In this document: in pieces, positions 9,255-17,399 of the stretch | How positions within the stretch are numbered: position 1 is the first letter of the stretch | Layout: the number at the start of each line of letters is the position of its first letter | Assembly: GCF_019710475.1 (NCBI RefSeq) | Contig: NZ_JAJFAX010000003.1 | Coordinates: forward strand, 248,001-312,000 | DNA: 64,000 bases | Direction of reading: 5' to 3' | DNA from: Glycomyces sp. TRM65418 | Lineage (GTDB): Bacteria > Actinomycetota > Actinomycetes > Mycobacteriales > Micromonosporaceae | Program-made: the position numbers and the translations under genes | Notes under the pieces: model-generated | Seen by the model: the letters and a program-made list of their open reading frames with translations, nothing else | Databases searched by the model: none | Told to the model about the DNA's origin: nothing

Positions 9255-9439
9255 GATCGCCCCCGCCACCGCCCGGGCGCCTCCCCGCCAGAACGTATTC
9301 GCGCCTACGCGCCGACGCGCACTCCCGCGATACCCAAGGGGGAGACGGCCCCGGCGGCTCCCCCTCTGCGCCCCCCGACGTGGCCGCCCTCTCACCCCGG
9401 AACCGAAATACCGGCCCGCACCCGAACGTTGCCCCGCAC

Positions 9440-10282
9440 ATGTGGCACAGCGAGCAACTCGACCTCGACGCCTATCTCGCCTTCCTCCGCTACGAGGGCG
9501 ACCGCACCCCCACCATGGCGACCCTGCGCGCCCTCCAACGCGCCCACGTCCTCACCGTCCGCTGGGACACGCTCGACAGCTTCCTCCACCGCCACGTGCG
9601 GCTCGACCTGCCCGCGCTGCAGGACAAGCTGCTGCGCCGCGGCCGCGGCGGTTACTGCTACGAGCACGTCGCGCTCTTCGCCGCCGCCCTGGAACGGCTC
9701 GGGTTCCGATTCACCGCCGTCTCAGGCCGGGTCCAGCTCGGCGCCGACTCCCGCCATCCGCGCCCGGCCACGCACGCGATGCTCCTGGTCGACCTGGACG
9801 GCGCGCGCTGGCTCATCGACGTCGGCTTCGGCGCCAGCCCCCTGGAGCCCATCGAACTCGTCGACGGCGCCCGGAGCGAGGCGGGACCGTGGCCGTACCT
9901 GCTGCGATGGCAGGACATCACCCACGGATCACCGGGCTGGGCCGTCCACCAGCGCGGGAACGGACCGGAAGGCTGGGAAGTGCGGCAGGTCTTCACCGAG
10001 AACCCGCAGTACCCCGTCGACTTCGCCGTCGGCAACCACTTCGTCGCCTCCAACGACCGCTCCCCGTTCGTCATCCGCCCGTACGTCCAACGGCTGCGCA
10101 CCGACCGGTACGACACCCTCGACGCCCTCACCTGGACGACCGAACGCCCGGGCCGGGCCCCCAGCAAGGCGAACGTGCGACCGCACGAGGTCCCCAAGCT
10201 CCTCGACGACGTCTTCGGCATCCGCACCGACCCCGAGGAAGCCGACCTCCTGGTCCGCCGACTCACCGACCTGACCCCGTAG
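9440..10282 (+). CDS. Arylamine N-acetyltransferase
   Basis: 280 aa, the family's usual size. The Cys-His-Asp triad is visible as C73 in RGRGGYCYEH, H112 in ATHAMLLV and D127 in LIDVGFG. These enzymes move acetyl from acetyl-CoA to arylamines or hydrazines, or act in polyketide chemistry as amide synthases; no polyketide genes are nearby, so a xenobiotic-type role is simpler. The ATG at 9440 matches family N-termini; a GTG at 9380 would add 20 atypical residues. No Shine-Dalgarno is apparent. Confidence 0.88.
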   Translation: MWHSEQLDLDAYLAFLRYEGDRTPTMATLRALQRAHVLTVRWDTLDSFLHRHVRLDLPALQDKLLRRGRGGYCYEHVALFAAALERLGFRFTAVSGRVQLGADSRHPRPATHAMLLVDLDGARWLIDVGFGASPLEPIELVDGARSEAGPWPYLLRWQDITHGSPGWAVHQRGNGPEGWEVRQVFTENPQYPVDFAVGNHFVASNDRSPFVIRPYVQRLRTDRYDTLDALTWTTERPGRAPSKANVRPHEVPKLLDDVFGIRTDPEEADLLVRRLTDLTP

Positions 10283-10430
10283 CCCCCGGGCACGACCGGG
10301 CCGCCGAACCGCGTCCGGCCGGATCTCCACCTGCACCACGGACGACACACCGCCTCGGGGCCTAACCCCACCCCCGATCGGGGGACCAGCGGCACTACCG
10401 ACCGGTAACCCTCGGGCGTACCGTCGAACC

Positions 10431-11087
10431 ATGGCACTGGCGACGATCACCGACACCAAACCCCGACTCCGCGGCTGGCTCCACCTCGGCGCGTTCCCCG
10501 CCGCCCTCATCGCCGGACTCATCCTCATCGGCACCGCGCCCACCGCCCCCGGCCGCCTCTCCACCGCGATCTACATCGCCACCTCGGTCACCCTCTTCGG
10601 CGTCTCCGCCCTCTACCACCGCACCAACCTCACCCCGCGCGCCACCACCTGGCTCAAACGCCTCGACCACGCCAACATCTACCTCATCATCGCCGGCACC
10701 TACACGCCCATCGCCGTCCTCGCCCTCGACGGCACCGCCCGCACCGCGCTCCTGACGGTCGTCTGGACCGGCGCCGCCGCCGGCGTCGCCTTCCGCACCC
10801 TCTGGGTCGGCGCCCCGCGCTGGCTGTACACGCCGCTGTACATCATCCTGGGCTGGGCCGCGATCTTCGCCGTCCCCGAGCTCATCGCCGGAGCCGGCGT
10901 CGCGGCGACGGTCCTGATCTTCACCGGCGGCGTCCTGTACACCGTCGGCGGCGTGATCTACGCGCTCAAGCGCCCGAACCCGTCGGTGCACTGGTTCGGC
11001 TTCCACGAGCTCTTCCACGCCTTCACGGTCGCGGCCTACGCGGCCCAGTTCGCCGCCGTCGCCATGGTGGTCGCCGCCGCCGCCTGA
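10431..11087 (+). CDS. HlyIII/PAQR-family membrane protein
   Basis: 218 aa with seven predicted transmembrane segments. The metal-site motifs of the PAQR/hemolysin III family are present: SALYHR, LDHANIYLIIAGTYTP and HWFGFHELFHAFT. These supply the conserved histidines and serine thought to bind zinc. Bacterial members have been linked to membrane energetics homeostasis. TACCGT lies exactly 6 nt before the ATG and there is no Shine-Dalgarno, consistent with a leaderless transcript. It stands alone. Confidence 0.88.
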   Translation: MALATITDTKPRLRGWLHLGAFPAALIAGLILIGTAPTAPGRLSTAIYIATSVTLFGVSALYHRTNLTPRATTWLKRLDHANIYLIIAGTYTPIAVLALDGTARTALLTVVWTGAAAGVAFRTLWVGAPRWLYTPLYIILGWAAIFAVPELIAGAGVAATVLIFTGGVLYTVGGVIYALKRPNPSVHWFGFHELFHAFTVAAYAAQFAAVAMVVAAAA

Positions 11088-11207
11088 CCGCCCGCCGGCC
11101 CCGCTGCGGCCGCCGGCCGACCCCTCGCCGACGTCGCCCGGGCCCGCGAGCCGCGCCGGCAGCGACTGCCGACCGGTTAGCATTGGGCCCCTACCGAGGA
11201 GGTCCCG

Positions 11208-11594
11208 ATGAGCGACAGGCAGGCCCGGGGAGTCGACCGCCAGATCCAGGAAGCCGAAGCCCGCGGCGAGTTCGCGAACCTGCCCGGGGCCGGCAAACCC
11301 CTCCCCGGCATCGGCCAACCCCTCCATGAGGACTGGTGGCTGCGCCAGAAGACCACCCGCGAGAACATCGGCCTCGACGCCCTCCCGCCCGCGCTGCGGC
11401 TGGCCCGCGAACGCGAGGAACTGCCCGCCGCGCTCGACGCCCTCGACGACGAAGCGGCCGTGCGCGACGCGGTCGAGCGGCTCAACGCGCGCATCAGGCA
11501 CGCCCTCATCGGCCCGATCGACGGCCCGCCCCTGCGCTTCGGCCTCATCGACGTGGACGCCGCGGTCGCCGCCTGGCGCGAACGCCGCGCCTAG
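11208..11594 (+). CDS. DUF1992 (DnaJ-homologue subfamily C28-like) protein
   Basis: 128 aa. The N-terminal ~70 residues are the DUF1992 core: VDRQIQEAEARGEFANLPG, followed by GKPLP and the RQKTTRENIG helix. This domain occurs in bacterial YhdN-like proteins and in eukaryotic DNAJC28, but it lacks a J domain and its biochemical role is unknown. GAGGAGG lies 5 nt before the ATG, one of the strongest ribosome sites in the window. The remaining ~55 residues are helical and charged. Confidence 0.85.
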   Translation: MSDRQARGVDRQIQEAEARGEFANLPGAGKPLPGIGQPLHEDWWLRQKTTRENIGLDALPPALRLAREREELPAALDALDDEAAVRDAVERLNARIRHALIGPIDGPPLRFGLIDVDAAVAAWRERRA

Positions 11595-11646
11595 CGGCCC
11601 CCGCCACATCAATTTGACAGTGCCTAGATCTGTGCCGCATCATGAA

Positions 11647-11661
11647 CTTGACAATGTCAAG
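11647..11661. promoter_or_regulatory. Operator-like palindrome upstream of the DoxX gene
   Basis: CTTGACAATGTCAAG is a perfect inverted repeat, seven bases each side of one. It sits 35 nt before the DoxX GTG, just after a TTGACA (11614-11619) and a weak -10 CATCAT (11638-11643) spaced 18 nt apart. The -35 copy reads TTGACAGTGCC, an imperfect repeat of the same half-site. The size suits a MarR- or HxlR-type dimer; no such regulator is adjacent. Confidence 0.55.
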
Positions 11662-11696
11662 ACATGCGCCGGGGGACCGGCGAGAAAGGCCCCACC

Positions 11697-12134
11697 GTGG
11701 TACCCGTCATCACCCTCACCGCCGCCACCCTCCTGGCCCGCCTCATCGGATTCCTCGGCGTCGACGCCCTCGACTGGCAGACCTCCCTGCGCATCGGCCT
11801 CGCCGCCATGTTCCTCCTCACCGGCACGGTCCACTTCGCGCCCGCATTCCGCGACGACATGACCAAGATGGTCCCGCCGAACCTGCCCCGCCCGGCCGCC
11901 CTGGTCGCCCTCACCGGCGTCCTCGAGATCGCCGGCGCCGTCGGCCTGCTCATCCCGGCCACCGCGACCGCCGCCGCCCTCTGCCTCGCACTCCTGCTCA
12001 TCGCCATGTTCCCGGCGAACGTCTCCGCCGCCCGCCGCGGCATCCCGCTCGCCGGCAGACCCGCCACGCCGCTGGGCATCCGCACGGCCGAGCAGATCCT
12101 CTTCATCGGCCTGGCCGTCCTCGCCGCCCTCTGA
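11697..12134 (+). CDS. DoxX-family membrane protein
   Basis: 145 aa with four transmembrane helices. Family features include SLRIGLAAMFLLTGTVHFAP in the second helix and DDMTKMVPPNLPRP in the loop, as in DoxX-like proteins annotated from thiosulfate:quinone oxidoreductase or redox-stress systems. A substrate cannot be read from sequence. Start is GTG with AAAGG 7 nt upstream; the ATG at 11664 has no ribosome site and lies next to the operator palindrome. Regulation through that palindrome is likely. Confidence 0.8.
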   Translation: MVPVITLTAATLLARLIGFLGVDALDWQTSLRIGLAAMFLLTGTVHFAPAFRDDMTKMVPPNLPRPAALVALTGVLEIAGAVGLLIPATATAAALCLALLLIAMFPANVSAARRGIPLAGRPATPLGIRTAEQILFIGLAVLAAL

Positions 12135-12201
12135 CCAAACCCCTTGCCGCCCCGACCGAGTCCTGCCAGACTGTCCCGATCCCACGAGAAAGGGGACCCG
12201 C

Positions 12202-12570
12202 GTGAACGGCACGCTCACCGACCTCGACGGCACCACCGTCTACGTCGTCGACACCGAAGGACCCGTCCTGGACCCCGACCCCCAGACGGTCCTGGACCTC
12301 CTCGGCGCCGCCCAGCACGCCGACTGGATCGCCGTCCCCGCCGCACGCCTCGATCCGGCCATGTTCGACCTCGCCACCCGCATGCTGGGGGAGTGGGCCC
12401 AGAAGTTCGTCAACTACCGCACCGGCTTCGCCGTCATCGGCGACCTGAGCGCCCACACCGACACCAGCTCCGCCCTGACCGCGTTCGTCTACGAGTCCAA
12501 CCGCGGCCGCCACCTGCGCTTCACACCCGACCTCGACGCCTTCGCCGCCTCCCTGCCGGGACGCCGCTGA
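12202..12570 (+). CDS. DUF4180 protein
   Basis: 122 aa, the full length of the DUF4180 domain. Diagnostic segments are DWIAVPAARLDPAMFDLATR, MLGEWAQKFVNYRTGFAVIG and VYESNRGRHLRF. The domain's function is unknown, though it is widespread in actinobacteria and firmicutes. Start is GTG with AAAGGGG upstream. A bidirectional terminator separates it from the convergent methyltransferase. Confidence 0.85.
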   Translation: MNGTLTDLDGTTVYVVDTEGPVLDPDPQTVLDLLGAAQHADWIAVPAARLDPAMFDLATRMLGEWAQKFVNYRTGFAVIGDLSAHTDTSSALTAFVYESNRGRHLRFTPDLDAFAASLPGRR

Positions 12571-12578
12571 CACACGGC

Positions 12579-12608
12579 GGGCCCCGAACCCACCCGGGTC
12601 CGGGGCCC
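12579..12608. terminator. Bidirectional hairpin terminator
   Basis: Arms GGGCCCCGAACCC and GGGTCCGGGGCCC pair over 13 bp with one mismatch around a four-base loop. It lies 8 nt after the DUF4180 stop and 13 nt after the convergent methyltransferase stop, so it can serve both. There is no T-run, as is usual in such GC-rich genomes. Confidence 0.7.
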
Positions 12609-12621
12609 ACCGCACACGCCG

Positions 12622-13374
12622 TCACACCGAGGCCACCGGGCGCCCCAACGTCAAGTACGCGAACCCGAGCACGCCGCGGTGCCCGCGCAGCCACCAGTCG
12701 CGGTGCTGATCGGCGGCCTCGCGGACCTCCCGCGCCTTCGGATGATCCGGATGCGCCTGCAACCAGACCTCCTTGTCCGCCAAGTACTGCGACTCGAAGT
12801 CGTCCCACTCCGACTGCTCCACCGACTCCACCCGCAGCGGACGGAACCCCGTCGCCACGGCCACGTCCACCAGATCCGGCAGCAGCAGGAAGTCCTCGGC
12901 CGTCGTCCCCGGCCACATCGACGCCAACTCCGCCTCCGCGGGCACCCGATTCCAGATCCCATCGCCCAGCAACAGCCGCCCACCGGGCTTGACGAGCCGG
13001 TACAACGCCCGGATCGCGTCCGCGCCCGTCCCGAAAGCGTGCACCGCACCGATACAGATCACCAAGTCCGCCGGCGTCTCCCAGTCCCGGCCCTGGTACT
13101 CCACGAACTCGACCCGGTCGGCGATCCCGCGTTCGGCCGCGCCGGCACGGCCGCGTTCGAGCAGCTCGAGGTCCGCATCGATCCCGTACCCCTTCGCGCC
13201 CGGCACCCGGGCGACGACGCGCTGCAGCAGTTCGCCCCATCCGCAGCCGATGTCCACGATGACGCCCGGCTCGCCGGCGGCGCATTCGCCCACCTGCCGC
13301 TCGAACCGCCACGAGGCGATGGGGGAGTTGCAGTCCAGGAAGCCGAAACGCCTCGGCGCATCATGATCAGTCAT
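12622..13374 (-). CDS. SAM-dependent class I methyltransferase
   Basis: 250 aa. Motif I is VIVDIGCGWGELL and the acidic motif II is YGIDADLELLERG; motif post-I to III follow as PADLVICIGAVHAFG and LVKPGGRLLLGDG. The C-terminal ~80 residues are rich in Trp and Asp and probably form a substrate cap. The substrate is unknown. TAGAGT lies 8 nt upstream of the ATG and no ribosome site is seen, so it is probably leaderless. It diverges from the ABM monooxygenase-like gene. Confidence 0.82.
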   Translation of the reverse strand: MTDHDAPRRFGFLDCNSPIASWRFERQVGECAAGEPGVIVDIGCGWGELLQRVVARVPGAKGYGIDADLELLERGRAGAAERGIADRVEFVEYQGRDWETPADLVICIGAVHAFGTGADAIRALYRLVKPGGRLLLGDGIWNRVPAEAELASMWPGTTAEDFLLLPDLVDVAVATGFRPLRVESVEQSEWDDFESQYLADKEVWLQAHPDHPKAREVREAADQHRDWWLRGHRGVLGFAYLTLGRPVASV

Positions 13375-13436
13375 CGCCCGCGACTCTAATGCCGCCGACC
13401 AGCGGCGGCAAGCCGATTACCGCTACCCTGAGCCCC

Positions 13437-13736
13437 GTGATCACCGTCCACGCATACGTCTACGCCCAGCCCCGACACCGCGACGCCTACCTCCAAGGCC
13501 TGCGCGCCCTCCAAGCCGCCACCCGCGCCCACGACCCCGGCTGCCTCCGCTACGAGTTCTGGCAGAGCATCGACGACCCCGACGCGTTCGTCTGCGTCGA
13601 GCAATGGACCGACAGGGACGCCCTCCAAGCCCACCTCGACGCCCCCCACCACGCCGCCGCCGACGCCGCCCTCGACGCCTACCGCGCCCGCCCCGCCGAG
13701 ATCCAAGTCTTCGAATCCACCCCCATCAGCCTCTGA
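13437..13736 (+). CDS. Antibiotic biosynthesis monooxygenase (ABM) domain protein
   Basis: 99 aa, a single dimeric alpha-beta barrel (ABM) domain: ITVHAYVYAQPRHRDAYLQG, then CLRYEFWQS and FVCVEQWTDRDALQAHLDAP. Members are heme-degrading or quinol monooxygenases, or orphan stress proteins; no cofactor residue settles which. GTG start with TACCCT 7 nt before it, so the message is probably leaderless. The DinB gene follows after 29 nt and may be co-transcribed. Confidence 0.8.
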   Translation: MITVHAYVYAQPRHRDAYLQGLRALQAATRAHDPGCLRYEFWQSIDDPDAFVCVEQWTDRDALQAHLDAPHHAAADAALDAYRARPAEIQVFESTPISL

Positions 13737-13765
13737 TGTCCCACCCCGATGGCACACTCGCCCCC

Positions 13766-14350
13766 ATGACCGACCTCAAGACCCACCTCCACCGCTACCT
13801 CCAAGCAGGCCGCGACGCCGTCCTGTGGAAACTCGAAGGCCTGGGGGAGTACGACGTCCGCCGGCCCCTCACCCCCACCGGCACCAACCTCCTCGGCCTG
13901 GTCAAACACCTCGCCAGCAACGAAGCCGGCTACTTCGGCGACGTCTTCGCCCGGCCCTTCCCCGAACCCATGCCCTGGGTCGACGACGCCGACGACTCCA
14001 ACGCCGACATGTGGGCCGCACCCGACCAGTCCCGCGACTACATCACCGGCCTCTACCGGCAGGTCTGGGAACACGCCGACGCCACCATCCGCGACCTCGA
14101 CCTCGACGCGACCGGCACCGTCCCGTGGTGGCCCACCGAACGCGCCACCGTCACCCTCGGGCAGATCATCGCCCACATGATCGCCGAGACCCACCGCCAC
14201 GCCGGACACGCCGACATCACCCGCGAAGGCATCGACGGCGCCGTCGGCCTGCGCCAAGGCAACGACAACATGGCCCACAGCGACCAGCCCTCGCGCACCG
14301 CCTTCCGCGACCGCGTCGAACAAGCCGCCCGCGAAGCCGCCGGCATCTAA
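13766..14350 (+). CDS. DinB-family (DUF664) protein
   Basis: 194 aa, four-helix bundle of the DinB/YfiT type. Likely metal ligands are H in LVKHLASNEAGYFG and the HMIAETHRHAGHADITRE segment, which holds two spaced histidines. Relatives are metal-dependent thiol transferases, in actinobacteria often mycothiol- or bacillithiol-linked. The gene follows the ABM gene by 29 nt. The ATG at 13766 was chosen because longer forms would run into the preceding gene. Confidence 0.82.
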   Translation: MTDLKTHLHRYLQAGRDAVLWKLEGLGEYDVRRPLTPTGTNLLGLVKHLASNEAGYFGDVFARPFPEPMPWVDDADDSNADMWAAPDQSRDYITGLYRQVWEHADATIRDLDLDATGTVPWWPTERATVTLGQIIAHMIAETHRHAGHADITREGIDGAVGLRQGNDNMAHSDQPSRTAFRDRVEQAAREAAGI

Positions 14351-14371
14351 GACCCCGGGGACACCACACAC

Positions 14372-14404
14372 CGAGGGCCCCGGCGACACCCGCCGAGGCC
14401 CTCG
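14372..14404. terminator. Bidirectional hairpin terminator
   Basis: CGAGGGCC pairs with GGCCCTCG and CGGCG with CGCCG, separated by a single C/A mismatch, around a five-base loop. It lies between the ends of the convergent DinB gene and the zinc-ribbon/coiled-coil gene. Confidence 0.65.
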
Positions 14405-14453
14405 ATCACCGAAACGGACAACACACGCGCACCAACGCGGGGGAGCAGGAGCC

Positions 14454-15551
14454 CTACGGCCGCTGCAGCCCCTCCAACCGCGCCTCGGCCGCCATCGCCC
14501 GCTCGCGCCACGACTCCAGCGCCGCACGACCCTCGGCACCGGCCGCCTCGGCCGCCTCCAACCGCGACGCCGACACCCGCTGCTCGGCGACCGCACCCGC
14601 CAACTCGGCCTGCGCCTGCGCCAACGCCGCCGCCTGCGAGGCCGCCTGCGCGCCCGCCTGCTCGGCGTCGCGACGCGCCACCGCCAGCTCGGCCACCAAC
14701 GACTCCACCCGGGACCGCTCGGCGTCCCGCTCGCCCATGACCGCGAGCGTCCGCGACTCGGCCCGCTCCAACGCCGCCTCGCCGGCCCGCAGCGCCTCGG
14801 CGGCCTCGGCCGCCACCTGATCGGCCCGCACCCGGGCCGCCTCGGCCTCACCGCGCGCCGCAGCCGCCGCCTGCTCGGCCTCCTCACGCGTCACCACCGC
14901 CGCGTCCCGCTCCGCCACCGCCTGCTCGGCGACCGCGCGCTGCCGCGCCGCCGCCGCCTCAGCCGCCTCCTTCGCGTCGGCCGCTTCAGCGGCCATGCGC
15001 TGCGCTGCGGCCGCGTCCTCCCGGGCCGCCTCAGCCGTACGCACCGCCTCCAGCCGGGCCGCGACCGCCTCCTTCGCCCGCGCCTCAGCCGCCTCCAACG
15101 CCTCGGCCACGCGCTCGGCCTCGGTGCGCGCGGCCGCCAGCTCCTCACGCAGCGACTCGGCCCGGGCGGCGACCTCGTCCCGCTCGGCCCTGGCCGCGGC
15201 CACCGACGCCGCCGCGTCGGACCGCACCTCCGCCAGACGCGACTCCACTTCGGCCGGGTCGGTCTCGGCCCGCAGCGCCTCGGCGAGCGGCGCCAGCGCC
15301 GAGGTCATGGACTGCTCGATCTGCTCGTACAGCTCCTCGGCCCGCGCCAGCGCGCCTTCGAGGCCCGGCGTGGCCCGGCGCAGCTCGCGCTGGCGTTTGG
15401 CCTGGGCGGCGCAGTCGCCGTCGGCGCAGTACAGGCGCGGGCGTCCGCGTCCGGGCTGCTGCGGGATCGGCGTGCCGCAGCGCTTGCACAGCGTCACGCC
15501 CTTGCCGGGGTTCTTCGTCGTCGGGCCGGTGATCGTCTCTGGTTGCGTCAT
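14454..15551 (-). CDS. Zinc-ribbon protein with long Ala/Glu coiled coil
   Basis: 365 aa. Residues ~20-50 hold a zinc-ribbon-like motif: CKRCGTPIP, then a PGRGRPRLYC segment and DC. From about residue 60 to the end it is an almost unbroken coiled coil made of Ala, Glu and Arg, with heptad-like AEAAR repeats. The layout resembles KfrA-type or SMC-like DNA-associated scaffolds, but there is no recognisable HTH. TAGGTT lies 6 nt before the ATG, so it is probably leaderless. The AT-rich inverted repeat at 15564-15600 begins 13 nt upstream of the start and could be its own operator. Function unknown. Confidence 0.75.
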   Translation of the reverse strand: MTQPETITGPTTKNPGKGVTLCKRCGTPIPQQPGRGRPRLYCADGDCAAQAKRQRELRRATPGLEGALARAEELYEQIEQSMTSALAPLAEALRAETDPAEVESRLAEVRSDAAASVAAARAERDEVAARAESLREELAAARTEAERVAEALEAAEARAKEAVAARLEAVRTAEAAREDAAAAQRMAAEAADAKEAAEAAAARQRAVAEQAVAERDAAVVTREEAEQAAAAARGEAEAARVRADQVAAEAAEALRAGEAALERAESRTLAVMGERDAERSRVESLVAELAVARRDAEQAGAQAASQAAALAQAQAELAGAVAEQRVSASRLEAAEAAGAEGRAALESWRERAMAAEARLEGLQRP

Positions 15552-15950
15552 ACCCACAACCTACCATTATTTATTTCCGTTTTTAATATTTAAATAATGG
15601 AAAAACAAGTGTGTCCCGCCCAGCAACATAACTCACGAGAAGTGCCGTTCCCGCAAGTAATGATGTGTTGGGCCCTGAGAGGGGCAAGCGCGGATCCGGG
15701 CCGGGTTCGGCGGGTCGGTGGCCCTATTGACGCGATCGAGCCGCTGAGCGGCCGCGGACGCGGCGGGTGAGTCGCGGGCTGGGCGCTCGCGGGCGCCGGG
15801 AACGCGGCGAGCCCGAGGGCGGGCACCGCGGGTCGGCCGAGAAGCTCGGACGAGGCCGGTGCCGCCTTCCCGAGTTCGGGTACTCGGGTCGGTAGTCGCC
15901 GCCAGGACGGCGGCGGATCGCAACAGTCCGCACGATGAAGGGAGCCCGCG
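15552..15950. other. 399-bp gene-free region with AT-rich island
   Basis: The first ~100 bases (15558-15660) are strikingly AT-rich for this genome and contain the inverted repeat annotated separately; the remainder returns to high GC and shows no convincing coding potential. It holds the leaderless promoter of the coiled-coil gene and, at its right end, the GAAGGGAG ribosome site of the VOC gene. Confidence 0.6.
15564..15600. repeat. Perfect 10-bp inverted repeat in AT-rich island
   Basis: CCATTATTTA and TAAATAATGG are perfect complements separated by 17 bases that are also AT-rich (TTTCCGTTTTTAATATT). It begins 13 nt upstream of the coiled-coil gene's ATG and directly abuts its -10 box, so a protein bound here would block transcription. 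An AT-rich partition, origin-like or nucleoid-protein site is another possibility. Confidence 0.6.
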
Positions 15951-16355
15951 ATGGGTTCGAAGCTCAACCCCTATATCGCGTTCGACGGCAACGCACAGGA
16001 GGCGATGGAGTTCTACCACGGTGTGCTCGGCGGCGAGTTGGTCGTCAACACCTTCGGCGAGTCCGGTATCGAGGGCGAGGGCGCCGAGAAGGTGATGCAT
16101 GCGCAGCTCACGACCGATGTGGGCTACACGCTCATGGCCTCGGACACGCCGCCGGGCACCGTGCACCGGCCCGGTCAGAACATCGCGATCAGCCTCAGCG
16201 GCGACGACGCCAACCATCTGCGCGCGTACTGGGACGGTCTGAGCGACGGCGGCGAGGTGACGATGCCGCTGGAGCAGCAGGTGTGGGGCGACGAGTACGG
16301 CTCCTTCGTCGACCGGTTCGGCATCGTGTGGATGGTGAACATCAACGGCACGTGA
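15951..16355 (+). CDS. VOC superfamily protein (PhnB/glyoxalase-like)
   Basis: 134 aa, two beta-alpha-beta-beta-beta modules of the vicinal oxygen chelate fold: LNPYIAFDGNAQEAMEFYHG in the first and WGDEYGSFVDRFGIVWMVNI in the second. It resembles PhnB-like 3-demethylubiquinone-type members, which often lack enzymatic metal ligands; activity cannot be assigned. GAAGGGAG precedes the ATG by 6 nt. Confidence 0.85.
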   Translation: MGSKLNPYIAFDGNAQEAMEFYHGVLGGELVVNTFGESGIEGEGAEKVMHAQLTTDVGYTLMASDTPPGTVHRPGQNIAISLSGDDANHLRAYWDGLSDGGEVTMPLEQQVWGDEYGSFVDRFGIVWMVNINGT

Positions 16356-16393
16356 GCGATGACCGCCGAGCTCCCGAGCCGTGACGGCGATGC

Positions 16394-16429
16394 CGACGGT
16401 GGGTGAGGCCTGGGCCCCGCCCACCGTCG
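16394..16429. terminator. Hairpin terminator
   Basis: CGACGGTGGG and CCCACCGTCG form a perfect 10-bp stem with a 16-base GC-rich loop, 39 nt after the VOC stop and 70 nt before the end of the convergent 67-aa gene. Confidence 0.55.
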
Positions 16430-16499
16430 CTTGCGGGAATATCAGCGCGATCGCACGGCGCGAGGTCTCGGGCTGCTCCCCCGCGTCCGGTCACCGGCG

Positions 16500-16703
16500 C
16501 TAGTCGCGGGCGGTGCGTTCGTTGCCGAACTTGTAGGCGCCGGTCCAGCGGGCGCAGGCCTGCTGCGGGTCGCCGTGGGCGGCCTCGTCGAGGAACTTGG
16601 CGGCGCGGGCGCCGCGGAGGGTGGCGGCCGCGCGGCCGCGGTGGACGGTGCGGACGGTGCCGTCGGCGCGCTCGGTGTAGGCGAAGCCCGCGGGGGCGCT
16701 CAT
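16500..16703 (-). CDS. Conserved small basic actinobacterial protein
   Basis: 67 aa. The pattern YTERADGTVRTVHRGRAAAT, then LRGARAAKFLDE, DPQQACARWTGAYKFGNERT is widely kept in small actinobacterial proteins of unknown function. Its ATG overlaps the TGA of the rhomboid gene (ATGA), so translation is coupled. The N-terminal part looks like a small beta sheet and the C-terminal GNERT motif ends the protein. It may be an accessory or substrate of the rhomboid protease, but that is only inferred from position. Confidence 0.75.
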   Translation of the reverse strand: MSAPAGFAYTERADGTVRTVHRGRAAATLRGARAAKFLDEAAHGDPQQACARWTGAYKFGNERTARD

Positions 16704-17296
16704 GCGGTCGCGCTGCGGCGGGCCTTCGCGGTGGCGAAGGCGGCGGCCGCGCCGCCGATGAAGCCGAACAGGTGGGCCTGCCAGGAGATGTGGGGCTGGG
16801 TCGGGAAGATGCCCCAGATCATGGAGCCGTAGACGAGGACGAGGAGGACGCCGATGAGGATGTCGCCGATGCGGCGCATGAAGATGCCGCGGGCCAGGAG
16901 GTAGCCGAAGAGGCCGAAGGCGATGCCGGAGGCGCCGACGGTGACCGATCCGGCCGGTGAGAGCAGCCAGACGCCCAGGCCGGAGGCGATGAGCGCGGTG
17001 GTGAGGGCGGCCCACATGCCGCCCCAGTCGCGGAGCGCGGCGACGGTGCCCATGACGGCGAGCGGGACCATGTTGGAGACGAGGTGGCCGGCGCCGGCGT
17101 GGAGGAAGGGCGCGGCGATGAGGCCGGGCAGGAGGCCTTCGAGGGTGCGCGGGGTGATGCCGAAGTGGGTGAGGTGGGCGGGGAGGATCCAGTCGGTGAT
17201 GAGGACGAGCCACATGAGGGCGATGACGGCGCCCCAGAGGGTGAGGGCGCGGCGGAGGGGGTGCATCGGTCGCGGGGCGGCGGCGGGGGCGGTCAT
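16700..17296 (-). CDS. Rhomboid-family intramembrane serine protease
   Basis: 198 aa, six transmembrane helices. The catalytic dyad is visible: S123 in VGASGIAFG (GxSG motif) and H175 in SWQAHLFGFIGG; the HxxxN motif is HLVSN at residues 71-75. These enzymes cleave transmembrane substrates within the bilayer. AAGGAG lies 5 nt before the ATG. It is translationally coupled to the 67-aa protein. The substrate is unknown. Confidence 0.88.
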   Translation of the reverse strand: MTAPAAAPRPMHPLRRALTLWGAVIALMWLVLITDWILPAHLTHFGITPRTLEGLLPGLIAAPFLHAGAGHLVSNMVPLAVMGTVAALRDWGGMWAALTTALIASGLGVWLLSPAGSVTVGASGIAFGLFGYLLARGIFMRRIGDILIGVLLVLVYGSMIWGIFPTQPHISWQAHLFGFIGGAAAAFATAKARRSATA

Positions 17297-17399
17297 GCGG
17301 CTCCTTGTGCGGGGCGGGGTCCTTGTGGTGACAGGGTAGTCGGGTTCGGCGACTCGGGCGAGCGCGGCGGGTTCGGGGTCCGGATGGTAGGTTCCCCTG

